Source: Pseudomonadales bacterium
GTDB lineage: Bacteria; Pseudomonadota; Gammaproteobacteria; Pseudomonadales; Porticoccaceae
Direction: 5' to 3'
Length of the DNA: 64,000 nt
Assembly: GCA_024234435.1 (NCBI GenBank)
Contig: JACKOF010000001.1
Span: 1,426,001-1,490,000 of the forward strand
A program made the translations under genes and the position numbers. This document shows positions 23,017 through 32,751 of this stretch, piece after piece. The notes below the pieces were generated by a model. It saw nothing but the letters and a program-made list of their open reading frames with translations, was not told the origin of the DNA and did no database searches. Position 1 is the first letter of the stretch. Every line of letters begins with the position of its first letter.

Positions 23017-24393
23017 ATGACACCAGAGATTCAAGACCACATTGAGAGGCCGTCTCTTCGTTACCAGCACCTGTTCAGGTTGCTGATGGGTTTTGCCGCT
23101 ATTGCGGTAACGATGTCTTCCCAATGGGATGGTTCACTGAATCCTTTCCTGCTTTTGTTTCTGTCCTTTCTTCTCGTTTATACACTCACAGCACACCTTC
23201 TTATCAATGCTCTCAACAAAAGCGCTATTCAACGATTGAACTGGATTTCCTACGTTGATGCTTTTGTGGCAGGCACCGTCATTGCTTTTATTGAGTTTGA
23301 TCCGCTCCCCTCTCTGCTTTTTATTCTGTTGCTGGAGTTTAATGCCGTTGTGAGTGGCGGCTTGCAGCGCCTGCTGCCTGACAGCATTTGCTTTGGCCTC
23401 GGTGTTGCCGCACTTTATCTGCTAAAGGAGCCGCAGTGGGCTATTTCCGGTGATTTGCATGTTAGCGCCGCAGTGCTAATAGCGCTTGGTCTTTACTTCT
23501 GTATCTATGGCTTTTATACCCACAAACAAACCCGGATCCTGAAACAAAAAATATCCGAACTTGAACGTACGCAGGTGCAACTGAAACTGCGAAATTACCG
23601 GTTATCAAAATATCTCTCACCCACACTGGGCAAAGCTATACAATCGGGCAAGGACGTGAAGCTGGAAACCCAGCGCAAAAAACTGACCATTTTTTTCTCG
23701 GACATCAAAGGGTTCAGCGAGCTGGCAGAAGAAATGGAAGCGGATGCACTGACAGCGCTGCTGAATAACTATCTGACAGAGATGTCGGAAATTGCCCTGA
23801 AGTACGGTGGCACCATTGACAAGTTTATCGGCGATGCGGTTATGGTGTTTTTTGGCGACCCTACCAGCCGAGGCACGAAAGCGGATTGTGTGGCTGCTGT
23901 TTCCATGGCCATTGCCATGAAAAAGCGGATGAAGGAGCTGCAGCTGCGCTGGTTAAACCAGGGTATTCAAAAGCCACTGGAAATTCGTATGGGGATCAAT
24001 ACCGGGTTCTGTACGGTAGGTAATTTCGGCACGGAAAACCGACTGGACTATACCCTGCTGGGCACAGAGGTGAACCTGGCAAGCCGACTGGAATCCGCTG
24101 CCGAACCTGGCGAAATTCTGGTTACCCATGAAACCTATTCGCTGGTTAAAGATCAGATTATGTGCCGCGACAAGGGTGAAATCAAAGTCAAGGGATATCA
24201 GCAACCTGTTCGTGTGTATACGGTAGTTGATATGCGTAAAAACCTTGGCAAAGAACAGAGTTATTACGAGCACACCACGGAAGGGTTTTCCATTTACCTG
24301 GATGCCGACAAGATTCGCAACTACGACAAAGACAAAATTATTGCCTCGCTATCCAGCGTCGGAAGTCGACTGAAAAAGAAAGATACTTTTTAG
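23017..24393 (+). CDS. Class III adenylate/guanylate cyclase with six-segment membrane domain
   Basis: 458 residues. About 170 N-terminal residues form six membrane segments (a MASE-like sensor), then a short coiled linker (KQKISELERTQVQLKL) and a class III cyclase domain (about 215-400). Metal aspartates are in FFSDIKGFSEL and KFIGDAVMVFFGDP; the transition-state Asn/Arg are in NLASRLESAA. So the catalytic site is complete and likely makes cAMP. The C-terminal 50 residues have no recognised domain. Single gene; queF converges on it. Confidence 0.9.
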   Translation: MTPEIQDHIERPSLRYQHLFRLLMGFAAIAVTMSSQWDGSLNPFLLLFLSFLLVYTLTAHLLINALNKSAIQRLNWISYVDAFVAGTVIAFIEFDPLPSLLFILLLEFNAVVSGGLQRLLPDSICFGLGVAALYLLKEPQWAISGDLHVSAAVLIALGLYFCIYGFYTHKQTRILKQKISELERTQVQLKLRNYRLSKYLSPTLGKAIQSGKDVKLETQRKKLTIFFSDIKGFSELAEEMEADALTALLNNYLTEMSEIALKYGGTIDKFIGDAVMVFFGDPTSRGTKADCVAAVSMAIAMKKRMKELQLRWLNQGIQKPLEIRMGINTGFCTVGNFGTENRLDYTLLGTEVNLASRLESAAEPGEILVTHETYSLVKDQIMCRDKGEIKVKGYQQPVRVYTVVDMRKNLGKEQSYYEHTTEGFSIYLDADKIRNYDKDKIIASLSSVGSRLKKKDTF

Positions 24394-24432
24394 CTCTGTG
24401 CCGGAAAAACACGTGTGAGGATGACAACCTGA

Positions 24433-25254
24433 TTACTGTCTCGACACTCTCAACTTAATGGGTTCCCGCATACTGGTGCTTCGATAGGGGTTAATATCAA
24501 TACCACCGCGCCGGGTATAACGCGCACAGACTTCAAGCTCCCTGGGCTGGCACACCTCCAGAATTTCCATAAAAATTCTCTCAACACATTGCTCGTGAAA
24601 ATCCTGGTGATCCCGATAGGAAATCAAATAGGCCAACAACGATTCGCGGTTAATCGGCGAGCCAGTGTATTTCACCAGTACACTGGCCCAATCGGGTTGG
24701 CCGGTAACAGGACAGTTGGTTTTCAGCAGGTGGCTGTAAAGTGATTCACTCACTATACCGCCATCATCCAGTCTCAGTAATGAAGCGTCTGGCTGATAGG
24801 TATCCACTTTCACATCCAGGTTGTCGAGGCAATGTCCCGGCATCACCTGAAGCCCTTGTCTCGCGTAATTATCCAATGTGTAAAGATCCACCATTACAGG
24901 GCCGTTCACGCAAGTCGACAGATCTTCTTCCAGCACCGCAGCCACTTTTGATGGCGACTCAAACCGCTGCTGATTCAGGGAGTTCAGGTACAGCTTGAGT
25001 GATTTCGATTCCACAATGTGATCGGTATTACAGGGCAGCGAGAACTCGGCAATTTTCACCACCGGCTTACCTCCACGGTCAAGCCAGGAGACCTCAAAGG
25101 CTGTCCACAGATCAAACCCGTAAAATGGCAGATCTTTGCTGGACAGTGACAGGGCGTCTCGCCCCCTTTGCCGGGAAATGGCAAACAACAGCCCAGAATC
25201 GTATTTTTTAGGGTACTCCGTACGCCGCCCCAAAGGGTTATAAGGTTGAGTCAC
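24433..25254 (-). CDS. queF: NADPH-dependent 7-cyano-7-deazaguanine reductase
   Basis: 273 residues, the long two-domain (YqcD-type) QueF. It reduces preQ0 to preQ1 in queuosine synthesis. The active-site Cys is in LLKTNCPVTGQPDW, the substrate Glu in ESKSLKLYLNS, and FHEQCVERIFMEI is conserved. Stand-alone gene; no preQ1 riboswitch-like structure is apparent in the short upstream space. Confidence 0.95.
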   Translation of the reverse strand: MTQPYNPLGRRTEYPKKYDSGLLFAISRQRGRDALSLSSKDLPFYGFDLWTAFEVSWLDRGGKPVVKIAEFSLPCNTDHIVESKSLKLYLNSLNQQRFESPSKVAAVLEEDLSTCVNGPVMVDLYTLDNYARQGLQVMPGHCLDNLDVKVDTYQPDASLLRLDDGGIVSESLYSHLLKTNCPVTGQPDWASVLVKYTGSPINRESLLAYLISYRDHQDFHEQCVERIFMEILEVCQPRELEVCARYTRRGGIDINPYRSTSMREPIKLRVSRQ

Positions 25255-25320
25255 ATCACACCTGTCAGCTTAAGAATGTTCAAATGCCAATTTTAGTCCG
25301 CAATATTCCATCCGGTGCGG

Positions 25321-26094
25321 TCAAGTTCGCAATTTTTTACTTTTTTCCAGTAAGTAAAGACAATAAATCGATAACAAGATGCAAAAACCGATCACAATGG
25401 AAAATGCCCATACCAGACTGATATCACTTACTCCGAGAAAACCGTAGCGAAATGCGTTGACCATATAGAGAATAGGATTCAGCTGAGAGACGCCCTGCCA
25501 GAATTCAGGCAGCATATTAATGGAATAAAATACGCCCCCCAAATAGGTAAGCGGCGTTAGGACAAAGGTCGGAATGATGGAAATGTCATCAAAACTGCCC
25601 GCAAAAATAGCGTTAATAAAACCAGCCAGAGAAAACAGGATAGCGGTCAGAAACACAATCGTTACTGTGGTTAACAAACTATGAATTTGCAGCTGGGTAA
25701 AGAACAGTGACAATAACGTTACTATCAGCCCTACTGATAAGCCTCTGGCAACACCGCCTGTTACATACCCCAAAAGGATCACGATATTGGGCACAGGTGA
25801 AACCAACAGTTCCTCAATATTGCGTTGAAATTTACTGCCATAAAACGATGACACCACATTGCCATAGGCGTTGGTAATGACCGACATCATAATCAGGCCC
25901 GGAACCACAAACTCAATATAACTGAAGCCAGACATGTCGCCAATTCGCGGCCCTATTAAGGTTCCAAAAATGACAAAGTACAGGGCAATGGTTATTGCCG
26001 GTGGCAATAATGTCTGCTGCCAGATCCGGGCAAAACGACGAATCTCGCGGACCACAATCGTCCGATAGGCGATGTGCAATTCAGTCATATTCAT
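25321..26094 (-). CDS. yadH: ABC-2 type transporter permease (YadH-like)
   Basis: 257 residues with six membrane segments; ABC-2 permease features around RNIEELLVSPV and the PLTYLGGVFYSI segment near the fifth helix. It pairs with the ATPase gene just upstream, overlapping by 4 nt. YadGH is a conserved exporter of unknown substrate in the inner membrane. Confidence 0.92.
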   Translation of the reverse strand: MNMTELHIAYRTIVVREIRRFARIWQQTLLPPAITIALYFVIFGTLIGPRIGDMSGFSYIEFVVPGLIMMSVITNAYGNVVSSFYGSKFQRNIEELLVSPVPNIVILLGYVTGGVARGLSVGLIVTLLSLFFTQLQIHSLLTTVTIVFLTAILFSLAGFINAIFAGSFDDISIIPTFVLTPLTYLGGVFYSINMLPEFWQGVSQLNPILYMVNAFRYGFLGVSDISLVWAFSIVIGFCILLSIYCLYLLEKSKKLRT

Positions 26095-27029
26095 GCATTC
26101 CCTCCAGCTTCTGTATTCTTCGATTCCACCAGTGAAACAAACAGCTCCTCAAGGCGGTTGGCCTTGTTGCGCATACTTACCACTCGAATACCGGCTTCAC
26201 TCAACCCTGCAAACAACTCGTTGAGAGAGCTGCCTTTTATGACCTCTATCTCAAAGGAGTAGTCGTCGCGAATACGACCTGAGTAGCCTTTAAGGTCCGG
26301 GAACGATGTTAGAGGCTGTTCGGTGTCGAATACAAAAACCTCCTTGTTTAATTGCCTCAACAGCTCTTTCATCGATGTGTTTTGAACAATTTTTCCGTGA
26401 TCAATAATCGCTATTCTGCGACACAGGCTTTCAGCTTCCTCAAGGTAGTGTGTCGTCAGAATAATAGTAGTTCCCTGTGCATTAATGTTTTGAAGAAATT
26501 TCCACATGGAGCGTCGCAGCTCAATATCAACTCCGGCCGTAGGTTCGTCAAGAATCAGCAGTTTTGGTTCGTGAACCAGTGCGCGTGCAATCATCAAGCG
26601 TCGTTTCATACCGCCAGACAGCATCCGCGAAACAACATTCCTCTTATCCCAGAGATCCAGTAAGCGGAGGTATTTCTCGGTACGTTCAGCTGCCAAACTG
26701 TCATTGAGCCCAAAATAACCGGCCTGTGTCTTGACGATATCAAAGGTCTTCTCAAACTGATTAAAATTGAATTCCTGAGGTACCACACCGATATCACGCT
26801 TGGCACGGGAAAAGTCAGCATCCACATCGGTGCCAAAAATTTCCACGTTGCCTTCAGACTTGCGTACCAGAGAAGAAATAATCCCTATTGTGGTCGATTT
26901 ACCCGCACCGTTTGGCCCAAGAAGCGCAAAAAAATCGCCTTCCTGTACATCCAGATCAATGCCTTTAAGAGCTTCAAAGCCGTTATCGTAAACTTTTGTC
27001 AAATTGCGAATGGACAAGGCCGCAGCCAT
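26091..27029 (-). CDS. yadG: ABC transporter ATP-binding protein (YadG-like)
   Basis: 312 residues. Walker A GPNGAGKST, Q-loop in VVPQEFNFNQFEKT, signature LSGGMKRRL, Walker B LLILDEPTAGVD and switch His in TTHYLEEAESL are all intact. The C-terminal 80 residues are the extension found in YadG-type ATPases. First gene of the yadG-yadH operon. Confidence 0.94.
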   Translation of the reverse strand: MAAALSIRNLTKVYDNGFEALKGIDLDVQEGDFFALLGPNGAGKSTTIGIISSLVRKSEGNVEIFGTDVDADFSRAKRDIGVVPQEFNFNQFEKTFDIVKTQAGYFGLNDSLAAERTEKYLRLLDLWDKRNVVSRMLSGGMKRRLMIARALVHEPKLLILDEPTAGVDIELRRSMWKFLQNINAQGTTIILTTHYLEEAESLCRRIAIIDHGKIVQNTSMKELLRQLNKEVFVFDTEQPLTSFPDLKGYSGRIRDDYSFEIEVIKGSSLNELFAGLSEAGIRVVSMRNKANRLEELFVSLVESKNTEAGGNA

Positions 27030-27181
27030 AACTCTTCCTTATTGCTTTCACCAAACTGTTGTTATGTTGTGTTTAAAACTGCTGTGGGCGAACAGTCTAA
27101 GTCAGAAATACCCGAAGGAACATCCACCCCGGAGATCTGTAGTTTACATGCTAATAGCGACTGACTTCTCAGCACCCATAG

Positions 27182-27214
27182 AAAAAAAGCGCAAAGTCAA
27201 AAACTCTGCGCTTT
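27182..27214 (-). terminator. Terminator of the tRNA-Glu/tRNA-Gly transcript
   Basis: On the minus strand AAAGCGCA and TGCGCTTT form an 8-bp stem with a 13-nt loop, followed by T residues. It lies 5 nt after the tRNA-Gly CCA. Confidence 0.8.
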
Positions 27215-27218
27215 AATT

Positions 27219-27294
27219 TGGAGCGGGAAACCGGGTTCGAACCGGCGACCTCAACCTTGGCAAGGTTGCGCTCTACCAACTGAGCTATTCCCGC
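27219..27294 (-). tRNA. tRNA-Gly (anticodon GCC)
   Basis: 76 nt. Acceptor GCGGGAA/TTCCCGC, discriminator T, CCA encoded. Anticodon loop TTGCCAA gives GCC. T arm CCGGTTCGAACCCGG. Second in a two-tRNA transcript after tRNA-Glu. Confidence 0.97.
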
Positions 27295-27340
27295 TTTTTG
27301 TCGCTGTAACTCTGATTGCCAGAGATACACGCAAGAAAAA

Positions 27341-27416
27341 TGGCGTCCCGTAGGGGAGTCGAACCCCTGTTACCGCCGTGAAAGGGCGGTGTCCTAGGCC
27401 TCTAGACGAACGGGAC
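27341..27416 (-). tRNA. tRNA-Glu (anticodon TTC)
   Basis: 76 nt. Acceptor GTCCCGT/ACGGGAC, discriminator G, CCA encoded. Anticodon stem CCGCC/GGCGG encloses CTTTCAC with anticodon TTC. T arm AGGGGTTCGACTCCCCT. It leads the Glu-Gly tRNA pair, 46 nt before tRNA-Gly. Confidence 0.97.
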
Positions 27417-27528
27417 GCTGTCTGTCCTGAAAATATTCACTTCAGGCCTAGCCATCCGGTGATCTCTTCAAGAGAGGCGCGCATTCTAAGAATCAGTCCG
27501 GTTGCTGTCAAGCACTTCGGCACTCTAT

Positions 27529-28269
27529 TTATGGCAATTCCGCTTCGTTCTGCAGATAGTCCCGAATACTTTTCGATGCCTGGCGAATTCTTTCAGCATT
27601 GGCTCCCAGGTCCCCCACTCCCACTCTGGAAGCAGAACGAATATCAAGCCTGGTGAGCGGCCCCGTTGCTGTGAGGCGAAACACAATATCATCTTCGAAA
27701 CCCATTACTCGGGTAGTCGCCACGGCTTCTAACTGCTGTGTACCAGAGTTATCTCCCAGCTCAATCCACCCCTGTGACTGGATGTGTTTCCGGACTGCAT
27801 CGCGAACCTCTTCCATTGAGGCAGCCAATAACAGCGGCTGAATATCCGGGTATGCACTCCGTTGCATTTCAGCCAGATCATCACCACCATAATCAAGCGA
27901 GTTTTCCCCAGGCTCGCGCTCATTGACAGCATAGTAAAAAAGCGGGGGAGTTTCGGTATCAGTAGAAATATCATGAATCATCGGTGCAGAGAACCCTTCC
28001 ACACCAATCATACTGAAAACCATTAACGCAGGAAGACCACCAATGACTGCGGACCAGGTTAACAGGCTTTCGACAGGCCTTCTCCTGACCCTGCCAACCA
28101 TAATGGCAACAACAGACAGTGACCAGACCAACACGCCGCCCGCCAGCCCAATCACAAACATCATAAACGAGGGGCGAAAACCCGCCAGTTCAAGGCGAAA
28201 AGCCAGCCAGCCCAGAATCGTTATCAACAGGGATAAAAGACAACCATACCAAACCACTCGAATAAACAT
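27529..28269 (-). CDS. DUF1499-family membrane protein
   Basis: 246 residues: three N-terminal membrane segments (to about residue 97), then a soluble DUF1499 domain with the phrases SAYPDIQPLLL and FEDDIVFRLTATGPLTRLDIRSASRVG. DUF1499 proteins are widespread in proteobacteria and have no established function. Single gene between the tRNA pair and msrB, on the same strand as both. Confidence 0.85.
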   Translation of the reverse strand: MFIRVVWYGCLLSLLITILGWLAFRLELAGFRPSFMMFVIGLAGGVLVWSLSVVAIMVGRVRRRPVESLLTWSAVIGGLPALMVFSMIGVEGFSAPMIHDISTDTETPPLFYYAVNEREPGENSLDYGGDDLAEMQRSAYPDIQPLLLAASMEEVRDAVRKHIQSQGWIELGDNSGTQQLEAVATTRVMGFEDDIVFRLTATGPLTRLDIRSASRVGVGDLGANAERIRQASKSIRDYLQNEAELP

Positions 28270-28320
28270 GCTGCGTCATCCATGCAATGAAAATCTGATT
28301 ACCTGATTTGCAAACCGGCT

Positions 28321-28722
28321 TTACGCTACGGAATCTTTATGAAAAGCAAGTGATAAAGAATTTACACAGTAGCGCAACCCTGTAGGGGCTGGCCCGTCCG
28401 GAAAAACGTGCCCTAAATGACAACCGCAAGCCTTGCAAACAATTTCTGTTCTCTGCATACCATGGCTCTTGTCAGGGTGTTCTTCAATCGCACCTCGCTC
28501 GGCCTCCTGGTAGAAGCTCGGCCAGCCAGAGCCCGAATCGTATTTTGCGGCGGCATTAAACAGTATCGCATCACAACAGCGACAGTGATATTGACCTGGT
28601 GCTTTCTCATGGCAATATTTCCCACTAAACGGAGGTTCAGTGCCTTTTTCACGACAGACCCTGAACTCATCCTCCGTCAATTTCCCACGCCAGTAATTTT
28701 CGTCAAACTGCTCACCACTCAT
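28321..28722 (-). CDS. msrB: Peptide-methionine (R)-S-oxide reductase
   Basis: 133 residues from the ATG preceded by AGGGA at 7 nt; an earlier start adds a non-conserved leader. Zinc is held by CRCC and CKAC, and the catalytic Cys is in LRYCVNSLSLAF. MsrB repairs methionine-R-sulfoxide in proteins using thioredoxin. Divergent from alaA. Confidence 0.95.
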   Translation of the reverse strand: MSGEQFDENYWRGKLTEDEFRVCREKGTEPPFSGKYCHEKAPGQYHCRCCDAILFNAAAKYDSGSGWPSFYQEAERGAIEEHPDKSHGMQRTEIVCKACGCHLGHVFPDGPAPTGLRYCVNSLSLAFHKDSVA

Positions 28723-28848
28723 GCTCAATTCCCTGAAATAATTTTTTGGATAACAACCGGCTAACACTCTCTAAAGTCAATAATTTAGGCTACAATGCTG
28801 CGCTTTATTGGCTATTGGACCTCGAATCCCCGACTAAGTCATCAGCAT

Positions 28849-30066
28849 ATGCAACATTTTCAGAAATCAGACAAACTGAACGATGTCTGTTATGACATCC
28901 GCGGCCCCGTACTTGATCATGCCAACCGGCTTGAAGAAGACGGTCAGCGTATTATGAAACTCAATATAGGCAACCCGGCACCTTTCGGTCTTGATGCGCC
29001 CGGTGAAATACTATACGACGTTATTCATAATCTCGCCAATGCCCAGGGCTATTGCCACTCCAAAGGTATTTACAGCGCCCGCAAGGCCATTATGCAACGT
29101 TGCCAAATACAGGGCATTCCGGATGTTGAAGTAGAGGATATCATCCTCGGTAATGGTGTCAGCGAATTGATTGTCATGGCTATGCAGGGCCTGCTCAACA
29201 ATGGTGATGAAATACTCATTCCCGCACCGGACTACCCCCTCTGGACGGCCGCAGTGACCCTTGCCGGTGGCAAACCTGTGCACTATCTTTGCGATGAAGA
29301 TGATGACTGGCAACCCGACATTACCGATATAGAAGATAAAATCACAGCCCGAACCAAAGGCATTGTGGTTATCAACCCAAACAACCCTACCGGTGCTGTT
29401 TACAGCGAGTCCTTGTTAAAGCAGATCGTCGAATTGGCGGAAAAACACGGGCTAATTGTCTACGCAGACGAAATTTATGACCGTATCATTTATGATGATG
29501 CCGTACACATCCCTCTTGGCTCACTGGTAAAAAATACCCTTTGCGTAACTTTTAACGGCTTGTCCAAGGTTTACAGATTGGCCGGTTTCCGGTCGGGCTG
29601 GTTGATTATCAGTGGTGCAAAAAACCGCGCTCACAGTTATATACAGGGGCTCGAAATGCTGGCCTCAATGCGTCTTTGCGCCAATGTTCCTGCCATGTAC
29701 GCTATCCAGACTGCTCTGGGAGGTTACCAGAGCATTGGCGATCTGATTATTCCCGGCGGTCGCCTCAGGGATCAGCGAGACGTTGCCTGGAAAGCGCTCA
29801 CTGACATTCCGGGTGTTTCCTGCGTCAAACCAAAAGGCGCCTTGTACCTTTTTCCCAAGCTGGATCCCGAGGTTTACCCGGTTACCGATGATGAGCAACT
29901 GGTTCTCGACCTGCTTATCGAAGAGCATATTTTACTGGTTCAGGGCACAGGTTTTAACTGGCCGACACCAGACCACTTCCGGATTACATTCCTTCCCAAC
30001 AAGGATGATCTTGAAGAAGCTATTGGCGGTCTGGCCCATTTCCTGGAGAAGCGACGCAACAGCTGA
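28849..30066 (+). CDS. alaA: Glutamate-pyruvate aminotransferase AlaA-type
   Basis: 405 residues from MQHFQKSDKLNDVCYDIRG, the usual AlaA N-terminus; an upstream in-frame ATG at 28795 adds 18 unconserved residues. Class I/II PLP aminotransferase: PNNPTGAVYS loop, YADEIYDRI, PLP lysine in LSKVYRLAGFRSGW, and Arg in HFRITFLP. It makes alanine from pyruvate and glutamate. No strong ribosome binding site is seen. Confidence 0.93.
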   Translation: MQHFQKSDKLNDVCYDIRGPVLDHANRLEEDGQRIMKLNIGNPAPFGLDAPGEILYDVIHNLANAQGYCHSKGIYSARKAIMQRCQIQGIPDVEVEDIILGNGVSELIVMAMQGLLNNGDEILIPAPDYPLWTAAVTLAGGKPVHYLCDEDDDWQPDITDIEDKITARTKGIVVINPNNPTGAVYSESLLKQIVELAEKHGLIVYADEIYDRIIYDDAVHIPLGSLVKNTLCVTFNGLSKVYRLAGFRSGWLIISGAKNRAHSYIQGLEMLASMRLCANVPAMYAIQTALGGYQSIGDLIIPGGRLRDQRDVAWKALTDIPGVSCVKPKGALYLFPKLDPEVYPVTDDEQLVLDLLIEEHILLVQGTGFNWPTPDHFRITFLPNKDDLEEAIGGLAHFLEKRRNS

Positions 30067-30229
30067 CGACATCGAAAACAATCATTTTTGGGAAGTAGCG
30101 CACAACACCTGAAACCATAACAGGCTTTCGGAATTGACAAGACTGTTGTCTGCCAGAATGACATGTTATGTTGAACTCAGAATATTTACTTTAATATACC
30201 CTATACACCCGGCAGTAATTAGAAGACTT

Positions 30230-30400
30230 ATGAGTATCGAAACAAACCAGGAAAATGATCAACACACGGACTTCCATGGCGCCGCCATTATTGATGAAGA
30301 TGGCAAGGAAGTTCCCATTACTGAAGATATGGTACAGGAAGCCTGTCAGGAAGCGGATATCATCGAATCCGACGAAAACACCCGTCAAACAGAAAAGTAA
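30230..30400 (+). CDS. PA1571-family small acidic protein
   Basis: 56 residues beginning MSIETNQENDQ, with the family phrase GAAIIDEDGKEVPITEDMVQEACQ. Similar small proteins are known from Pseudomonas (PA1571 family) and have no known function. Very acidic, no signal or membrane segment. The start is the ATG that matches the family; the open frame upstream is not conserved-looking. Confidence 0.75.
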   Translation: MSIETNQENDQHTDFHGAAIIDEDGKEVPITEDMVQEACQEADIIESDENTRQTEK

Positions 30401-30415
30401 ACTGTTCTACAGTTA

Positions 30416-31507
30416 TTACCCTGTTTGAGCAAAACCCAGTACTGCCAGTTTATTCCACAACTCCGCCTTCCCCTCCGGGCTTATGGAAAAATTCTGAAAC
30501 TCCCACCTCTCCGGGTAGTTTTTTCGCAATTGATCGAATGCCGCTCCCACCTCAACACCAACTGCCAGCAATGCTTGTCGCATCCGTTTATCGTCCGCAC
30601 GAATATCATAGCTACCCAGAATCGCTTCACCAAGGCTGCTTGCTTTTACCTTTCTGACAATTTCAGGCGAATCAAATTTCTGTATCGACTGACCTGACCA
30701 ACGACAGAATGCATCCCTCAACATCAAGGTGCCTTTCACTTTACCGTTAACACTGTGTCCCGCTATATGCGGTGTTGCCAGATCAACAGCATTTAGCAGC
30801 GCCAGCGAAATTTCCGGCTCTGACTCCCAGACATCCAGCACTACCCTCAAGGCATGGTAGGGGAGCAGTTTTAATAGCGCCCGATTATCAATAACAGCAC
30901 CGCGCCCAGCATTCAACAAAATAGCGCCCGGCTTTAGCCTTGAAAGCATTTGCTCATTCAATAAATGAAACGTCGGGTGATCGCCATCCACTGTGAGTGG
31001 CGTATGCAGACAAACAGCATCGCACCTGAGCACTTCCTCCAGAGGAACCAGATCTGTGATTTGTGCAGGGCTGATAAAAGGGTCGAAACAACAGCAGTTA
31101 ACCCCTAACCGTTTTAGCTGATGATATAACAATCCACCAACATTCCCGCATCCAATGATACCCACCTTCAACTGATGCCAGTTCTGCTGCAGGGCACTGA
31201 ACGCTGACAAGACGTATTGCACCACAGCGTTGGCATTACATCCGGGCGCAGAGGCAAACTCGATTCCCCGGCGTTGCAAGTACGGCTTATCGACATGATC
31301 CGTGCCAATAGTCGCGGTTCCAACAAACCTGACCGAACTGCCATCCAGCAACCTGGCATCCACAGCCGTTACCGACCTGACCAGCAGAACATCCGTGCCG
31401 ATCAGATCTTGTGCTGTTATTTCACGACCCGACAACAGTGATACATCCGCGTACGGAGAAAATAATTCCGCAACAAAAGGCATGTTTTCATCGGCAACTA
31501 TTTTCAT
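30416..31507 (-). CDS. pdxB: Erythronate-4-phosphate dehydrogenase
   Basis: 363 residues. NAD-binding GCGNVGG, conserved NAGRGAVI (Arg), WESEPE (Glu) and HIAGHSVNGK (His). It catalyses the second step of the DXP-dependent pyridoxal phosphate pathway. The start, MKIVADENMPFVAEL, overlaps the epmC stop (ATGA), showing co-translation. The C-terminal dimerisation domain of PdxB is present. Confidence 0.95.
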   Translation of the reverse strand: MKIVADENMPFVAELFSPYADVSLLSGREITAQDLIGTDVLLVRSVTAVDARLLDGSSVRFVGTATIGTDHVDKPYLQRRGIEFASAPGCNANAVVQYVLSAFSALQQNWHQLKVGIIGCGNVGGLLYHQLKRLGVNCCCFDPFISPAQITDLVPLEEVLRCDAVCLHTPLTVDGDHPTFHLLNEQMLSRLKPGAILLNAGRGAVIDNRALLKLLPYHALRVVLDVWESEPEISLALLNAVDLATPHIAGHSVNGKVKGTLMLRDAFCRWSGQSIQKFDSPEIVRKVKASSLGEAILGSYDIRADDKRMRQALLAVGVEVGAAFDQLRKNYPERWEFQNFSISPEGKAELWNKLAVLGFAQTG

Positions 31508-32091
31508 GCCTCCGCCTCGGCAAAAGCATCCAGACCACAAACTGAGGACGGCGACAAATATCGTTCCACATTGAAGATGGTATCGGCAGATAAAACCCTG
31601 AATTCAGCAACCAGACCTTGCAAGAACTGGTCGGCCCTTGCCGGCAACGGTTTCTCGCACCAGTACTGAGCCTGTTTGCTAACGGCATCAACAAACAGTC
31701 GACTGGCGCCAATACCACCAGACAGATTATCAGCACTGACCGAAAAGCGCAGTCCGGCTGCCTCGGAAAACATCCACTCCAGCGCCTGGGGCTTTACCTC
31801 AACCCGTTCAAACTCCCTTTGCTGCTGATCCGTACGGCCATCCGGCTGATACCAATAACCAAAATCCGTTAACAGTCGACGGGCTTCTCCCGCCAGACAC
31901 CAATGCGATATTTCATGCAATGCGCTGGCCGGATAGTTTTCGCGGTAATACAGCACATGAAGCTGATTGTTCCTATGCGCTGGCTGGTAGAGCGGCTCAC
32001 TGGCACCCCCGCAGAGAATGGTGTTATGTGACTCGCGAAAGTTCCCGGCAAACAGTTTTTCCAGCCGTTCACAGTAATGATCACTATCCAA
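31504..32091 (-). CDS. epmC: Elongation factor P hydroxylase
   Basis: About 195 residues. The conserved YfcM/EpmC core reads ALHEISHWCLAGEARR (metal site HEISH) followed by DFGYWYQPDGRT and FERVEVKPQALEW. It hydroxylates the beta-lysyl-lysine of EF-P. No ATG is suitably placed: the best start is a TTG at 32091 with GGGGAG 8 nt upstream, overlapping the previous gene's stop by 8 nt. That start is inferred. Confidence 0.87.
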   Translation of the reverse strand: MDSDHYCERLEKLFAGNFRESHNTILCGGASEPLYQPAHRNNQLHVLYYRENYPASALHEISHWCLAGEARRLLTDFGYWYQPDGRTDQQQREFERVEVKPQALEWMFSEAAGLRFSVSADNLSGGIGASRLFVDAVSKQAQYWCEKPLPARADQFLQGLVAEFRVLSADTIFNVERYLSPSSVCGLDAFAEAEA

Positions 32092-32557
32092 TATCCACGC
32101 TCCCCGAAATCTCCAGACAGGCTGTTTTTTCAAGAGCTGACAAATAGCTAACCGACAAATAGTCAACACCCGCCAGCAAATGCTCAAGATACCAGCGCGG
32201 CGGTAAAACATGTTCAGCGATCACCGCCGGATTTGCCACATAAACCCAGGCTGACACCAAACCGGTTTCAGTCATCACCGAAAAGCGTTCACGACTGTAA
32301 TAGAGTGGCGTCCCTTCATGAGGGTCCAGCTTGTAAATTTCAGAGGCAGAAGCCAGTTCGTAAACGACGCCTTCCACTCGACCAATCGGATCATAACCAA
32401 TATTGGCCCGGGCTTCTTCTGCACAGTAGCGAGACTGCTTGTTAAAACACAGTTTGAATCCTTCCAGATAACCAGCCTTTGCATTGACGACCTTCAGTCC
32501 CCTGCCCGCCATCCGCTCAGGATTCATATTGGAGCCATAGGCAAAATATCGTGGCAT
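32084..32557 (-). CDS. Gamma-glutamylcyclotransferase-family protein
   Basis: 157 residues starting MPRYFAYGSNMNPERM, the phosphate-binding YGSN signature of the GGCT/AIG2 fold. The presumed catalytic Glu lies in DPHEGTPLYY. Some members cleave gamma-glutamyl peptides to 5-oxoproline; the substrate here is unknown. First gene of a tightly overlapping set with epmC and pdxB. Confidence 0.85.
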   Translation of the reverse strand: MPRYFAYGSNMNPERMAGRGLKVVNAKAGYLEGFKLCFNKQSRYCAEEARANIGYDPIGRVEGVVYELASASEIYKLDPHEGTPLYYSRERFSVMTETGLVSAWVYVANPAVIAEHVLPPRWYLEHLLAGVDYLSVSYLSALEKTACLEISGSVDIG

Positions 32558-32751
32558 TATCTCAACCTTCCTGTGTGTTTCTGTACTGACGGTTTCCCGC
32601 TGACCAGTTTTGATCAGCCGAATTTATTTAAAAACTTTTAAACACAAGGTATTGTGCTTTCCCAAAATCGATAGTACCTTATGTAGTGATGACTGCGATC
32701 AGGCACTACGCAGCAAGCCGGCCTAGCCGACCATCCATGAGGAGGCGTATT

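Noticed and set aside
31504..32211. Longer epmC starting at 32211
   Set aside because: The extra 40 residues overlap the upstream gene by over 120 nt and do not resemble EpmC; the TTG with GGGGAG is better placed.
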